Part shown: piece after piece, positions 50,833 through 60,037 of the stretch | Numbering within the stretch: the first letter of the stretch is position 1 | Layout: every line of letters begins with the position of its first letter | Source of the DNA: Eoetvoesia sp035555955 | GTDB taxonomy: Bacteria > Pseudomonadota > Gammaproteobacteria > Burkholderiales > Burkholderiaceae_B | DNA: 64,000 nucleotides | NCBI RefSeq assembly: GCF_035555955.1 | Contig: NZ_DATMGA010000027.1 | Span: 62,001-126,000 of the forward strand | Reading direction: 5' to 3' | Program-made: the position numbers and the translations under genes | Notes under the pieces: generated by a model | What the model was told of the DNA's origin: nothing | The model's input: the letters and a program-made list of their open reading frames with translations, nothing else | Databases searched by the model: none

Positions 50833-52068
50833 ATGGACTTGCTGATCTCCCGGGCCGCGCATGCCTTGACGGCGGGCGACGCGCTTGGTGCGCTTAACCT
50901 GGTCGCCCTGCGCGACGACGCGCCCGCGCTTGCGCTGCGCGGCATCGCCGTTGCGCAACTTGGCGATCTCGAGCTTGCCAATACACTGCTGCGCAAGGCG
51001 ATACGCGCCTTCGGCCCCAGGCAGCCGCTGGCCCGCGCCAGATGCGTCGTCGCCCAGGCCGAGATCGCACTGGCTTCGCGCGACCTGGCCTGGTCGGCCA
51101 AGGCGCTGCATAGCGCGCAAGCCGTCCTGGACACGCATGGCGACCAGGTAAACGCCGCCCATGCGCGGCACCTCGAGGCGCGGCGACTGCTACTTTCAGG
51201 CCGGCTCGACGAAGCAGAACACATCATCGGCTCTCTCCCTCTCGAATCCCTGTCGCCGGCGTCCAAAGCCGTCCACCATTTGATCGTTGCGGGAATCTCG
51301 ATGCGCCGCTTGCGCATAAAAGCGGCGCATGCCGCATTGACCCAGGCCCGGCAAGCCGCGCTTCGCTCACAAATTCCCGGCTTGATGGCGGAAGCCGAAC
51401 ACGCGCTGCGCACCCTGAAACGTCCCGCCGCGCGCCTGCTTGCGCATGGCCAGGACAAACCCCTGCTGCTCGAGGAGGTGGAAGAATTATCGGCCACGAC
51501 CACGCTCATCGTGAATGCCTGCCGCAATACGGTCGGCAATAAAGAAACCGTGATTCCGCTGGCAAGCCGCCCGGTACTGTTCTCGCTGGCACGGCTGTTG
51601 GCGCAAGCCTGGCCTGCCGATGCCTCGAGAGAAGCGCTTATTGCCGGCGCATTTCGAACCAAGACTCCCGATGAAACACACCGCGCGCGCCTGCGCGTTG
51701 AAATCGGCCGCCTGAGAAAAGCGCTCCGCCCCCTGGCCGGCATCGATGCCACGCGGCGGGGTTTTACCCTGATTCCGCACGGTTCGAACAAGGTTGCCGT
51801 GCTGGCGAGCCTCGTGGAAGACCGGCACGCCGCCGTGCTGGCCCTGCTGGCCGATGGCGAATCGTGGTCCAGCTCGTCCCTGGCGCTTGCCCTGGGCGCC
51901 AGCCAGCGTACCGTACAGCGGGCGCTCGACGCCCTGGCTGCGGGCGGCAAGGTGCAGTCGTTCGGCCACGGACGCGCTCGACGCTGGCTGATTCCGCCCC
52001 TGCCCGGATTCGCGACGACACTGTTGCTCCCTGTTCCGCCGGTTGCCGCTGTCGAGGCCACACCTTGA
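50833..52068 (+). CDS. Putative regulator: TPR-like helices with two winged helices
   Basis: This 411-aa cytoplasmic protein has an unusual layout. Residues 1 to about 215 are Ala/Leu-rich helical repeats of TPR type. Residues about 235-315 resemble an OmpR-type winged helix (VEIGRLRKALRPL then ATRRGFTLIP). Residues about 330-385 form a second winged helix (LALALGASQRTVQRALDALAAGGKVQSFG). I do not recognise a named family. It precedes a beta-propeller gene, and its 3' end and the following promoter carry two copies of a 30-bp repeat, so it may control that gene. Confidence 0.65.
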   Translation: MDLLISRAAHALTAGDALGALNLVALRDDAPALALRGIAVAQLGDLELANTLLRKAIRAFGPRQPLARARCVVAQAEIALASRDLAWSAKALHSAQAVLDTHGDQVNAAHARHLEARRLLLSGRLDEAEHIIGSLPLESLSPASKAVHHLIVAGISMRRLRIKAAHAALTQARQAALRSQIPGLMAEAEHALRTLKRPAARLLAHGQDKPLLLEEVEELSATTTLIVNACRNTVGNKETVIPLASRPVLFSLARLLAQAWPADASREALIAGAFRTKTPDETHRARLRVEIGRLRKALRPLAGIDATRRGFTLIPHGSNKVAVLASLVEDRHAAVLALLADGESWSSSSLALALGASQRTVQRALDALAAGGKVQSFGHGRARRWLIPPLPGFATTLLLPVPPVAAVEATP

Positions 52069-52106
52069 CCGCGGCTCGCGACAACATTGTTACTCCCCGT
52101 CCCGCC
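52011..52106. repeat. Pair of 30-bp imperfect direct repeats
   Basis: Copies at 52011-52040 and 52077-52106 match at 25 of 30 positions and start 66 bp apart. The first is inside the end of the regulator gene and the second is in the promoter of the beta-propeller gene. Each begins CGCGAC and ends CCGCC. They could be binding sites of the regulator or a local duplication. Confidence 0.6.
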
Positions 52107-52158
52107 GCCGGACGATTAGGATGAAGTTGTTCTTTCCACCAACGACGAGGACGACATC

Positions 52159-52791
52159 ATGAAAACCTCCACCGCAAAAATCCTACGTGAATACGGCCCT
52201 TTCGAGGGCGTCGACGCCGTGCATGGGCTGACCTTCGACGGCCGGCATGTCTGGTTCGCGACAGGCGGCGCATTGAAGGCGCTGGATACCGATAGCGGAA
52301 GCGCGGCACAATCCATAGACGTTGCCGCGGACGCCGGCACGGCCTTCGACGGCAAGCACCTCTTCCAGATCGCCGACGGGCATATACAAAAAATCGACCC
52401 GGCAACGGGCAGCGTAATCGCCACCATTCCCGCCCCAAGCTCCGACGGCAACTCCGGCCTGGCCTGGGCCGAAGGCAGCCTGTGGGTAGGGCAATACCGG
52501 GACAGGCTCATCCACCAGGTCGACCCCGCAACCGGCAAGGTGCTACGAACCATTACCTCGAACCGCTACGTAACCGGCGTAACGTGGGTAGACGGCGAAT
52601 TCTGGCACGGCACCTGGGAAGACGGAACCAGCGACCTGCGACGGCTCGACCCCGAGACCGGCGAGGTCCTGGAAACCATAGACATGCCGCCTGAAACAGC
52701 CGTCTCGGGGCTGGAATCCAACGGCGAAGACCGCTTCTTCTGCGGGGGCAGCAGCAGCGGCCTGATCAGGGTGGTGGCAAGACCCGATTGA
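52159..52791 (+). CDS. Beta-propeller protein, glutaminyl cyclotransferase-like
   Basis: This 210-aa protein is built from repeats with the pattern L-x-W-x-G/D-G-x-L-W-V and K-x-D-P-x-T-G-x-V (for example IQKIDPATGSVIATI, IHQVDPATGKVLRTI and LRRLDPETGEVLETI). This matches YVTN/glutaminyl-peptide cyclotransferase-type propellers and streptogramin lyase-like proteins. No signal peptide is visible. The exact activity is unknown. It follows the double winged-helix regulator and ends at a strong terminator. Confidence 0.7.
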   Translation: MKTSTAKILREYGPFEGVDAVHGLTFDGRHVWFATGGALKALDTDSGSAAQSIDVAADAGTAFDGKHLFQIADGHIQKIDPATGSVIATIPAPSSDGNSGLAWAEGSLWVGQYRDRLIHQVDPATGKVLRTITSNRYVTGVTWVDGEFWHGTWEDGTSDLRRLDPETGEVLETIDMPPETAVSGLESNGEDRFFCGGSSSGLIRVVARPD

Positions 52792-52792
52792 C

Positions 52793-52813
52793 GCGCCGGC
52801 TGAAAGCCGGCGC
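52793..52813. terminator. Bidirectional hairpin terminator
   Basis: GCGCCGGCT and AGCCGGCGC form a perfect 9-bp GC stem with a GAA loop, followed by TTGTT. It lies between the convergent beta-propeller and porin genes. Confidence 0.75.
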
Positions 52814-52817
52814 TTGT

Positions 52818-53966
52818 TCAGAAATCGTGGCGCAATCCAACCATTACTGATGTTTGGCTCTGGCCCGGCGCAGGGTTCGTGTTGACAGCGCCACCTGCGG
52901 CGGCCAGGTTGGCATTGCCCTTGTTCTGCATATAGCCAACCGAGACGTAAGTGGACGTACGCTTCGAAAGCGCATACTTCGCACGCGCCACATAGAACAT
53001 TGAACGGGAGCTTTCTGTTGCGTTGCCATAGCGCATATAGCTCACGCTGCCATCGAGCGTAACAGCCGGGGTCAGGCGCCAGGAAGCACCCAGGCTCCAA
53101 AGATCGCTACGGTCGCCCAGGCCCTGGCCGACCCCGATGGCGCCCTCGCTTTTACGATTCATATAAGTAAGCCCCACGGTGACGGCATCGAGCCTGGCAT
53201 AGCCGCTTACAACAATGCGGCGATCTTTCTCGCCCGAACCCAATCGATAAAAATTAGGTGTAAAGCTGGGGCTGTCCGAGCCAGTGATCACATCGTAGGC
53301 CGTGGAAAACCCCCAGCTTGCCGAATCGTAGGCCAGCAAAGCCGAATAGGCCCGGCAGTCGGTGTTTGAAGCGTAGTTCACACCGCAATTGCTTGCACCC
53401 GGATTGCCGCCAAGCACGGCCGGCCCGCCATTGACGGTATCCCGCCCCCGGGCATAAGCAAGACCAAAATCAAACCCGGCCCATTTTCCGCGGTATGTCA
53501 CGGAATTATTCATGCGCGCATTGGGGGTATAGGAGTCAAGAGTGCCGAACCCATGGGCATTCGGCCCCATGACGTTCGACGGTTTGGCCAGTGCCCAGAA
53601 CAACATGTTGTATTGATCGCCGAACGCGACCTGCCCCCAATCGCCTTTCAGGCCGACCCATGCCTGGCGGCCGAACAAGCGGCCTTGCTGGCTTTCTCCC
53701 GTGCCGGGAGCAAAGCCGGCTTCCAGGTTGAAGACGGCACTGAGGTTGTCCGCCAACTTCTCCCGGCCGCGCAAACCCCAATAAGAGGGCCATGAAGACG
53801 TCAACGTGGGAAAGTAGACGGAACTCGACTTGGTGGCGCCGATGTTGTTGGCGTATTGAATGCCCGTGTCGATCACGCCATAAAGTGTCACGCCGTCTTG
53901 AGCCTGAGCCTGGGCGCCCGCCGAAAAGGCCAACGCCAATCCTGCCGCTACAATTTTGAATCTCAT
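52818..53966 (-). CDS. Outer membrane porin, Bordetella type
   Basis: This 382-aa general porin of the Gram-negative porin family has a signal peptide MRFKIVAAGLALAFSAGAQA. The start of the barrel is SVTLYGVIDTGI-like (DGVTLYGVIDTGIQYAN), with GLKGDWGQVAFGDQYN in the first loop region. The last residues end in the phenylalanine signature (VGLRHDF) used for outer-membrane assembly. The ATG at 53966 has an AAGGAGA Shine-Dalgarno. It lies downstream of the AAHS carrier and esterase and may admit their substrates. Confidence 0.93.
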   Translation of the reverse strand: MRFKIVAAGLALAFSAGAQAQAQDGVTLYGVIDTGIQYANNIGATKSSSVYFPTLTSSWPSYWGLRGREKLADNLSAVFNLEAGFAPGTGESQQGRLFGRQAWVGLKGDWGQVAFGDQYNMLFWALAKPSNVMGPNAHGFGTLDSYTPNARMNNSVTYRGKWAGFDFGLAYARGRDTVNGGPAVLGGNPGASNCGVNYASNTDCRAYSALLAYDSASWGFSTAYDVITGSDSPSFTPNFYRLGSGEKDRRIVVSGYARLDAVTVGLTYMNRKSEGAIGVGQGLGDRSDLWSLGASWRLTPAVTLDGSVSYMRYGNATESSRSMFYVARAKYALSKRTSTYVSVGYMQNKGNANLAAAGGAVNTNPAPGQSQTSVMVGLRHDF

Positions 53967-54230
53967 CACTGTTCTCCTTGGGTAATAAAACGCTTGTTCT
54001 TGTTTTGAACATCATCAATAAAAAAAGCCATGCCCGGAGAAGTCCTGCCTTCTCCAAACCAAACGGCAACACTATCCCGAGCCGCACTGAGACGGCTTAT
54101 CGATGATCATGGGTAAATCGCTATTGCAGCAGCGCTATGAGGTTTTATCTAATAGACTGTTCATAGGCCAAAGCGTGGCTTTTCAAAGCTGGAGCCAGCG
54201 CATCATTACACGCAAGGCTCCCACGGCACT

Positions 54231-55484
54231 TCAAGATGTTGCGCTCACGGCTGGCGAAGCCGCGCGCCCGCGCCGATAGTGGATGGCCATGGCGGTAACG
54301 GCTCCGATAAGAATCGGGATGCAGGCAGCCAATATTGCACCCTGCGTTGAAACCTTCAGGGACAGCAGAAGCCCTCCAATCGCGGGCCCGACAATCGAAC
54401 CGATGCGGCCCGCGGCCGCCGCGCAGCCGATTCCGGTAGCCCTGGATGCACCAGAATAAATGCCTACCGCAAGCGCGCTTTGCCCCATGGTTCCTGCCTG
54501 CAAGCCCATCCCAATAAGCGCAATCAACAGTAGCAGGCCCGCACGATCCCAATGGCCATAACTGACTGCGACAATGGCTGCCATGCTCAGAAACGATGCA
54601 AGAACAAGTACGCGCGCCGTCCCGAATTTAGAGAAAAGCGGGATGAGCAGCATGACACCCAATAGTCCTCCTCCCCCCATGCTGGCCGCGCCCAGCGCAG
54701 TTTCGCGAGGCGCGAATCCGAAACCCAGCAATAGCGTCGGCATCCACAGCACCAGGGCGTACAACGCGGTAAATATGGAAAACGAGAATATCCACAAAAG
54801 CGCTGTACTACCGGCTAACGGCCCTGCGAACAAACTACGCACCGTTCCTTTTGCCGCAGGGCTCGGCTGCTTGTTGCCGCCCATGCCGCCGCGCGGCAAT
54901 CCGAACCAGAGAATAGGCAGCAGCAACAGCGGCAGGAACCCGCCCACCCAGTAGATGGAGGCCCACCCATGGGCTGCAATCAGGCGGCCGCCGAAAACAC
55001 CGCCCAGCACGCTGCCAAAACCAATACCCGACACAATCAAAATGGTAATGAATTCACGGCGATGTGCTGGAAAGTTTTCTGTTGCCATGGCTATGGTCGG
55101 CGCAAGCACCATTCCCAGCCCGATGCCGGTAATCAAGCGCAAGGTCGCCAGCATGAATACGGATTGCGCCAGGACGGTAAGGAAAGACCCCAGCGCGAAA
55201 ACCAGAACACTGCACAAAATAGCCGTTCGTGGGCCAAGCCGGTTTGTCAGGGAACCACTGGCAAGGTAGCCCACGACAGCCCCCACGCTTGTTGTGACGA
55301 AGGCAGACGTAAATGCCGCTGGCGGAAGTCCCCATTCAACGGCCAAAGTTGGCACAACGAAACTGATGGACGTGGTGTCGAACCCGTCCAATACAATCGT
55401 GATGAAGGCAATAATCACAAGACGCCACCGCGCTGCGGCCGACATGGCCGCGCTTGGCGCGCTCAACGCAGAACTATTGATCAT
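54231..55484 (-). CDS. Aromatic acid:H+ symporter (AAHS) family MFS carrier
   Basis: This 417-aa protein has 12 spans. Span 1 has the AAHS hallmark DGFDTTSISFVVPTLA, with the acidic DGxD motif essential in PcaK and BenK. The loop between spans 2 and 3 has GSLTNRLGPRTAI. The ATG at 55484 follows an AGGAG Shine-Dalgarno and is 34 bp from the esterase gene. It probably imports an aromatic acid such as a benzoate, protocatechuate or phthalate relative. Confidence 0.9.
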   Translation of the reverse strand: MINSSALSAPSAAMSAAARWRLVIIAFITIVLDGFDTTSISFVVPTLAVEWGLPPAAFTSAFVTTSVGAVVGYLASGSLTNRLGPRTAILCSVLVFALGSFLTVLAQSVFMLATLRLITGIGLGMVLAPTIAMATENFPAHRREFITILIVSGIGFGSVLGGVFGGRLIAAHGWASIYWVGGFLPLLLLPILWFGLPRGGMGGNKQPSPAAKGTVRSLFAGPLAGSTALLWIFSFSIFTALYALVLWMPTLLLGFGFAPRETALGAASMGGGGLLGVMLLIPLFSKFGTARVLVLASFLSMAAIVAVSYGHWDRAGLLLLIALIGMGLQAGTMGQSALAVGIYSGASRATGIGCAAAAGRIGSIVGPAIGGLLLSLKVSTQGAILAACIPILIGAVTAMAIHYRRGRAASPAVSATS

Positions 55485-55518
55485 GGTTGCTCCTGATAGG
55501 CATGGGTTCAAGTGCTGT

Positions 55519-57003
55519 TTACGCGCAGTCCTCGGGCGTATCCAGGCGCCCCAGAAAATCAACGGCGCCCGAAACCTCGCCGAATCTCATCGTGGCGCGG
55601 CACGCCGAACGGAAAGAAGGCCACGGCAACGCGGATGCTTGCGGGTTTCCACTACGAATGTAGGAAATCCAGCTCGCCCGCATGGCAGCGGAAAGAGCTT
55701 CCACCTTTTGCGGCTCCATCCCGGCCACCATGGGAGCCTTGTCAAACGCACCCATGGTCCCAAACACGAACGGCAGCTCCAGGCAATGTGTCGACAGGAG
55801 ATCCTTGTCGGGCGAAGGGTAGGTGAATAGATAAGAGTAGGCCCGCTGCCCTTGTTCACTGGCCTGCAATGCCCATTCCAATGACGGCTTCAGGAACATT
55901 TGCTCTGTGGAATAATCCATGAGCAACTGCGCATGCGAAGCGCCGGAGCGCTGCGCGGCGAGCCTCTCTTGATCGGGCGCCGGCATGGGCACCGCCGTCA
56001 ATGCCGCCAGATCCTGCCTGTAGTAGAAGATATTGCTTTCTTCCTGGGTCGTGCCGATCAACACATCCATTTCACCGGCTGCCCTGCGCATGGCATCATC
56101 CATTTTGTCCGGGCTTGGCAAAAAATCGCCGTCAGCCACGGGGATGAATGGCAGCGCCGAAGTGCTTCCAGGCTCGGCCTGCGCCACCACATACTTGAAC
56201 GCAATCGTTTGCGCATCAAGAATAGCCTCGACCGAAGCCTTGCAAGCTTCCTCGCGGGCGTTGGGTGCGGCATCGTCTATGCCCAGCGCATCAAGAAATA
56301 CCCGGCCTATCTCCTGTGCCTGATCATTGTCGTACAACACCAGACCCAAAGGCGTGCTCTGTAAAATCGCGCGCTGCGCCAGCGGCACACCGGGCTCTTG
56401 CCGCGCCTGCAACAAAGCAATGGAAATGGCGCCAGCCGACTGCCCCATCACCGTAATACTCTCTGGATCGCCGCCAAAGTGGCTGATGTTGTCCCGGATC
56501 CATTCCAGCGCGGCAAGCTGGTCACGCAAACCCAGGTTCCCTGGAGAAACGCCCGGCACACAAAGAAACCCAAGCGCGCCAATGCGATAGCCGACGGTGA
56601 CGACAACGATATCGCCTTCTTGAGAGAGCCTGCCCCCGTCGTACCATGGCAAGGAGCCTCCTCCGGTAATGAATCCGCCGCCATGCAGCCAAACAGCCAC
56701 CGGCTTACCGGCACCGCCCACTGACGGCGTCCATATCGACAGATGCAGGCAATCCTCGTTCTGAGGCATCTCCACGGGGCCGGTGCACACCTCTATTCGT
56801 GAAGGTCTCTGGGGTGGAACAGGGCCAGGCTGCCGCGCATCGCGTTCGCCACTCCATGACTCCGCGGGAGCAGGGGGAGAAAAACGCAATGGGCCTAGCG
56901 GTGGCTTCGCATATGGCACGGCGTGAAAAGACAAGACCCCATCGTGGTCGTTGCCACGCAACTTACCCAATGGGATATCCAGAACGATATCTTTGCTGTC
57001 CAA
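55519..57003 (-). CDS. Carboxylesterase type B
   Basis: This 494-aa serine esterase has NEDCLHLSIWTP (residues 82-93), the oxyanion HGGGF and the nucleophile elbow GQSAGA (Ser189). This is the layout of p-nitrobenzyl esterases, some of which hydrolyse phthalate or terephthalate esters. The start codon is TTG (57003), supported by an AGGAGAG Shine-Dalgarno 7-8 nt upstream and by the family N-terminus. There is no signal peptide, so it is cytoplasmic. It precedes an aromatic-acid carrier and follows a LysR gene on the same strand. Confidence 0.9.
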   Translation of the reverse strand: MDSKDIVLDIPLGKLRGNDHDGVLSFHAVPYAKPPLGPLRFSPPAPAESWSGERDARQPGPVPPQRPSRIEVCTGPVEMPQNEDCLHLSIWTPSVGGAGKPVAVWLHGGGFITGGGSLPWYDGGRLSQEGDIVVVTVGYRIGALGFLCVPGVSPGNLGLRDQLAALEWIRDNISHFGGDPESITVMGQSAGAISIALLQARQEPGVPLAQRAILQSTPLGLVLYDNDQAQEIGRVFLDALGIDDAAPNAREEACKASVEAILDAQTIAFKYVVAQAEPGSTSALPFIPVADGDFLPSPDKMDDAMRRAAGEMDVLIGTTQEESNIFYYRQDLAALTAVPMPAPDQERLAAQRSGASHAQLLMDYSTEQMFLKPSLEWALQASEQGQRAYSYLFTYPSPDKDLLSTHCLELPFVFGTMGAFDKAPMVAGMEPQKVEALSAAMRASWISYIRSGNPQASALPWPSFRSACRATMRFGEVSGAVDFLGRLDTPEDCA

Positions 57004-57056
57004 TGTAGCTCTCTCCTATGATGTTGCGGCAGGGCACTTCCAGGCCCTCTTTCTTC

Positions 57057-57076
57057 TAATAATGTTTTCATTATTA
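57057..57076. promoter_or_regulatory. Inverted repeat upstream of the esterase
   Basis: TAATAATG, TTTT, CATTATTA is a perfect 8-bp inverted repeat 54 bp upstream of the esterase start. It fits the T-N11-A form of LysR-type sites, but promoter AT-richness could also explain it. The rest of the gap 57004-57328 (325 bp) holds no gene. Confidence 0.45.
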
Positions 57077-57328
57077 ACATCGCAATCTAATCATCCAGAG
57101 CGGATCCACACAAGACATAAAACCCAAACACAAAATCCTGTTTCTGCAACGATGATCCCGCGAAGAGCACCGACGCGCTTAGCCATGGCATCGCTGTATG
57201 GCGTGCCTGCCAATCGTTGAGAACTATGGTGACGGGAACCGGGCCCTGCGGCGGCAAACACGCGCTAACGGTTTCGGCCCATAGAAGGCCGTCTTACCCA
57301 CGTCGTGCCTATATAGCGCCTGGCTGAC

Positions 57329-58285
57329 TCAGGGCGTCAATGCCTGAAATTGCTTTACCAGTTCATTCAGGAATAATTTTCCCGCGATGCTGATATGTCG
57401 GCGTGAAGCATATAGCGCATAAATGGAAATGGGAGGCGGCGCCCAGCCCGGCATGACCACGCATAATTGCCCTTGCTCGACATGGCGGCGACATTGAATT
57501 TCCGGCAAACGCGCAACGCCGAGGCCGGCGAGCGCCGCCTCGTGAATCATTATCAGGTTGTCGCTGGAAAAGCGGATTCGAGCTTCGAAATCCGCCCGCT
57601 CGTTATTCGGGCCCACCAGATGCCACCGCGTAGACTCGTCCGTGCTTCCCCAGCCAATCGCGTCCATCCCCGACAAGGCCTCCGGATGTGCAGGATGGCC
57701 GGCAGCCTCGACGACGGCGGGCGTCGCAGCCAATACATATCTGGCCAGCGCCACCCGGTGCACGATCATGTCCGAATCGGGCAGGTCCCTGGCCGATGGC
57801 AATAACACCAGGTCGGCATGTTTGGTCTGTGATTCCAGCGTGCCCATGGTCGTAGTCAAGCACAGGCGAACACGCGGGTAAGCCAGCGCGAAATCAGCCG
57901 CGACACGGCCAACGACCTCCGTCACCAGCGCAATCGGACAAGCAACGCGCAAGGTACCACCGGGCTCGCCTTGCGTATCGTGCACAAGCGTCATCGCAGC
58001 GTGCATTTCCGAGCGGACAATACACCCGTGCTGGTAGAGCTGCTCGCCGATTTCGGTTACCTCGAAGTTGCGGGAGTTGCGCAACAGCAGATTGACGCCA
58101 AGCTTCTCTTCGAGAGCCGCAATGCGACGGCTCAATCTCGATTTCGGGACCCCGGTGCGCACACTCGCGGCGCTGAATCCCCCCGCGTCGATGACTTCCA
58201 CCAGCAGCATCAAGTCATCAGCCGCGCCGGTAAGTTGATTCAGCCGTTCAGGCCCGAACTGTTCAGCACTGAGTCTTTTCGTCAT
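57329..58285 (-). CDS. LysR family transcriptional regulator
   Basis: This 318-aa regulator has a LysR helix-turn-helix (LMLLVEVIDAGGFSAASVRTG to PKSRLSRRIAALEEKL) and a substrate-binding domain. This type, with SRLSRRIA in the recognition helix, is common among LysR proteins for aromatic or quinone-responsive operons. The ATG at 58285 is chosen over an adjacent TTG. It lies between the broken oxygenase operon and the esterase-carrier operon, all on the - strand, so either could be its target. Confidence 0.87.
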   Translation of the reverse strand: MTKRLSAEQFGPERLNQLTGAADDLMLLVEVIDAGGFSAASVRTGVPKSRLSRRIAALEEKLGVNLLLRNSRNFEVTEIGEQLYQHGCIVRSEMHAAMTLVHDTQGEPGGTLRVACPIALVTEVVGRVAADFALAYPRVRLCLTTTMGTLESQTKHADLVLLPSARDLPDSDMIVHRVALARYVLAATPAVVEAAGHPAHPEALSGMDAIGWGSTDESTRWHLVGPNNERADFEARIRFSSDNLIMIHEAALAGLGVARLPEIQCRRHVEQGQLCVVMPGWAPPPISIYALYASRRHISIAGKLFLNELVKQFQALTP

Positions 58286-58627
58286 CAATCATCTTTTCAA
58301 GATTCAGAGAAAAATACAAACGACAAAAAGCCCTGGCAAGTGATAAACCCACCAGGACTCAATCAAAAATTCAGTGCCGCTTTATTCTCAATGGGTTGTG
58401 CATACCCAAATAGTGTAAACCTTGCTTGGCAGGGCGCCCAGCCCACGGGACCGGCACATCTGCATCAAACTCGAACCTGCTTGATACTCGAATGGATGGA
58501 CAACCCCTCTGCGGTCGGTCATCTCAATCAGTAAACTCGACATCTCGTCTCTCTTCACAAAGCCTAAAAATCCAGAACGTACCGCCGCTGATCCCGACGC
58601 AAGGGTCGCAGGAAAACAAGCTTCTGC
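58286..58627. other. Intergenic region, 342 bp
   Basis: This lies between the oxygenase beta-subunit gene and the LysR gene. It is moderately AT-rich and probably holds the LysR promoter. I see no gene or clear operator. Confidence 0.4.
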
Positions 58628-59107
58628 TTATAGCGGAACTGCAAGCGCTGTATCGATGCTGAACGAGTCGATGATGACAAGCCGCTTGCACAGTTTGAGT
58701 CGGTCTTCGCGCAACGACAACTTGTCTTCGTAACGTCCAACCATATACGTGGATGCGCTCCCTTCTTGATCGCACTGCATCACAAGCAGGTTCGCGCCGG
58801 CATCAATGCCGCCATCGGGGCATTCATCAACACGTACATTGGTAATGTAGTGACGGAAGTACATGTGGCGATAGGTCAAGGCCTCGTCAATCAACATCGC
58901 AACGCGATCCTTCACCATGCCATGTGTATAGCACCCCATCAAGGGCGCCGGCAGGCCCAGGTCGTGGTTCTCGCGAGAAACAATGCGGTAGTCGCACTCA
59001 TCGGGATTGAAGAAATCGGGCCACTCTGCGTATTTGCCCCGGTTCAACGTATCGGCATAGTCGAAGTAAAAGCGCGCGACACGTTCCTGAAGTGTCATGG
59101 TCGTCAT
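58628..59107 (-). CDS. Ring-hydroxylating dioxygenase beta subunit
   Basis: This 159-aa SnoaL-like small subunit has the blocks WPDFFNPDECDYRIVSRENHDLG-like text around 29-50, VKDRVAMLIDEALTYRHMYFRHY and IIDSFSIDTALAVPL. It appears intact. Its start overlaps the stop of the truncated alpha subunit (ATGA). It is related to TphA3 at 28925-29395 but clearly diverged. Without a functional alpha partner in this operon it may be silent, or it may pair with another alpha subunit. Confidence 0.85.
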   Translation of the reverse strand: MTTMTLQERVARFYFDYADTLNRGKYAEWPDFFNPDECDYRIVSRENHDLGLPAPLMGCYTHGMVKDRVAMLIDEALTYRHMYFRHYITNVRVDECPDGGIDAGANLLVMQCDQEGSASTYMVGRYEDKLSLREDRLKLCKRLVIIDSFSIDTALAVPL

Positions 59108-60003
59108 ACCGGCTCCTGTTGCTGATTGATCCCGGCATCGAGACCGAAAGCCATCATCCGGTGATAATGCCTCCAGAATCCGCGAATGGAGATTTCCTGC
59201 GACAGGTAATCCGTATCCTGGATCACCCCAATCCCGCCCATTTCAAGCACGGCATGATCGCCGCTGCGCATCTTCGCGCCCTCTTGCACCAAACGCAAGG
59301 CCTCGCCATCCTCCAGGGAAATATAGCCAGAAGGGCCAATGAAATTGACCGATAAAAGACGGCTTTGCAATTGCTCCGGCGTATCGCTCTCGAAACCCAG
59401 ATAAGTGATGTGCAATTCAACGGCGTCAGGCCCTTTAGGCCGCAAGTGACGCACCGCATAGGTGTTATCGACCTGAGCCAGGATCAGGGTCGGAAACATG
59501 GACAAGATCGTTGTCTTGATATTGTCGTCGAGGTCGAGCTTTACCTGCGCCAGCGACGGATCATTCAACTTGAGACCGGGGTTGAATTTGTCCGTGCCGC
59601 TATAAGCGGCCGCCAGATCACCCTGGTGCTTGTTATCGTCGGCGCTCAGGATCGAATGGTTCCATGTGTTCTTGCCGTCCTTGTCCATTTTGATGCCACC
59701 TTTCATTGCCGGCGTCTGGAGCCCGAACGAAACCTGGAACGTATGCAGCAGAGAACCATGGTAGGGATCGCGCACGTTTTCGTTGTAGAGCTTCCAGTTT
59801 CCCGGTATTTTTTGCCGCAAATAGCCGATGACCTTCGGCTTGCGCTGAACCAGCAGACGCTGAATCTGCGACAGGCTATGGGGGCCGAGGTAGTCTTCGA
59901 GCGGTTCCGTCTGGTCGCTATAGGTGCCGAAAATCAACCCGCCATACGCCGCGATACGCAAGGTGCGCAAGCCATGGTCTTTCTTGTCGAAAGAGGGCGG
60001 CAT
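59104..60003 (-). pseudogene. Truncated Rieske dioxygenase alpha subunit lacking its Rieske domain
   Basis: About 299 residues are recognisable, beginning MPPSFDKKDHGLR. This aligns with the tphA2 product from roughly residue 138 onward. The catalytic iron region survives (YNENVRDPYHGSLLH), as does the C-terminus (SIRGFWRHYHRMM). The N-terminal third, with both Cys-x-His Rieske pairs, is absent. The open frame runs on to 60411, but that part is only the reverse of the ABC ATPase gene. Without the Rieske cluster the enzyme could not receive electrons normally. The 5' end was probably lost at a rearrangement near 60,000. Confidence 0.85.
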
Positions 60004-60037
60004 GCGCATACTGATGAAAGCCACTGACAGCGGCGCC

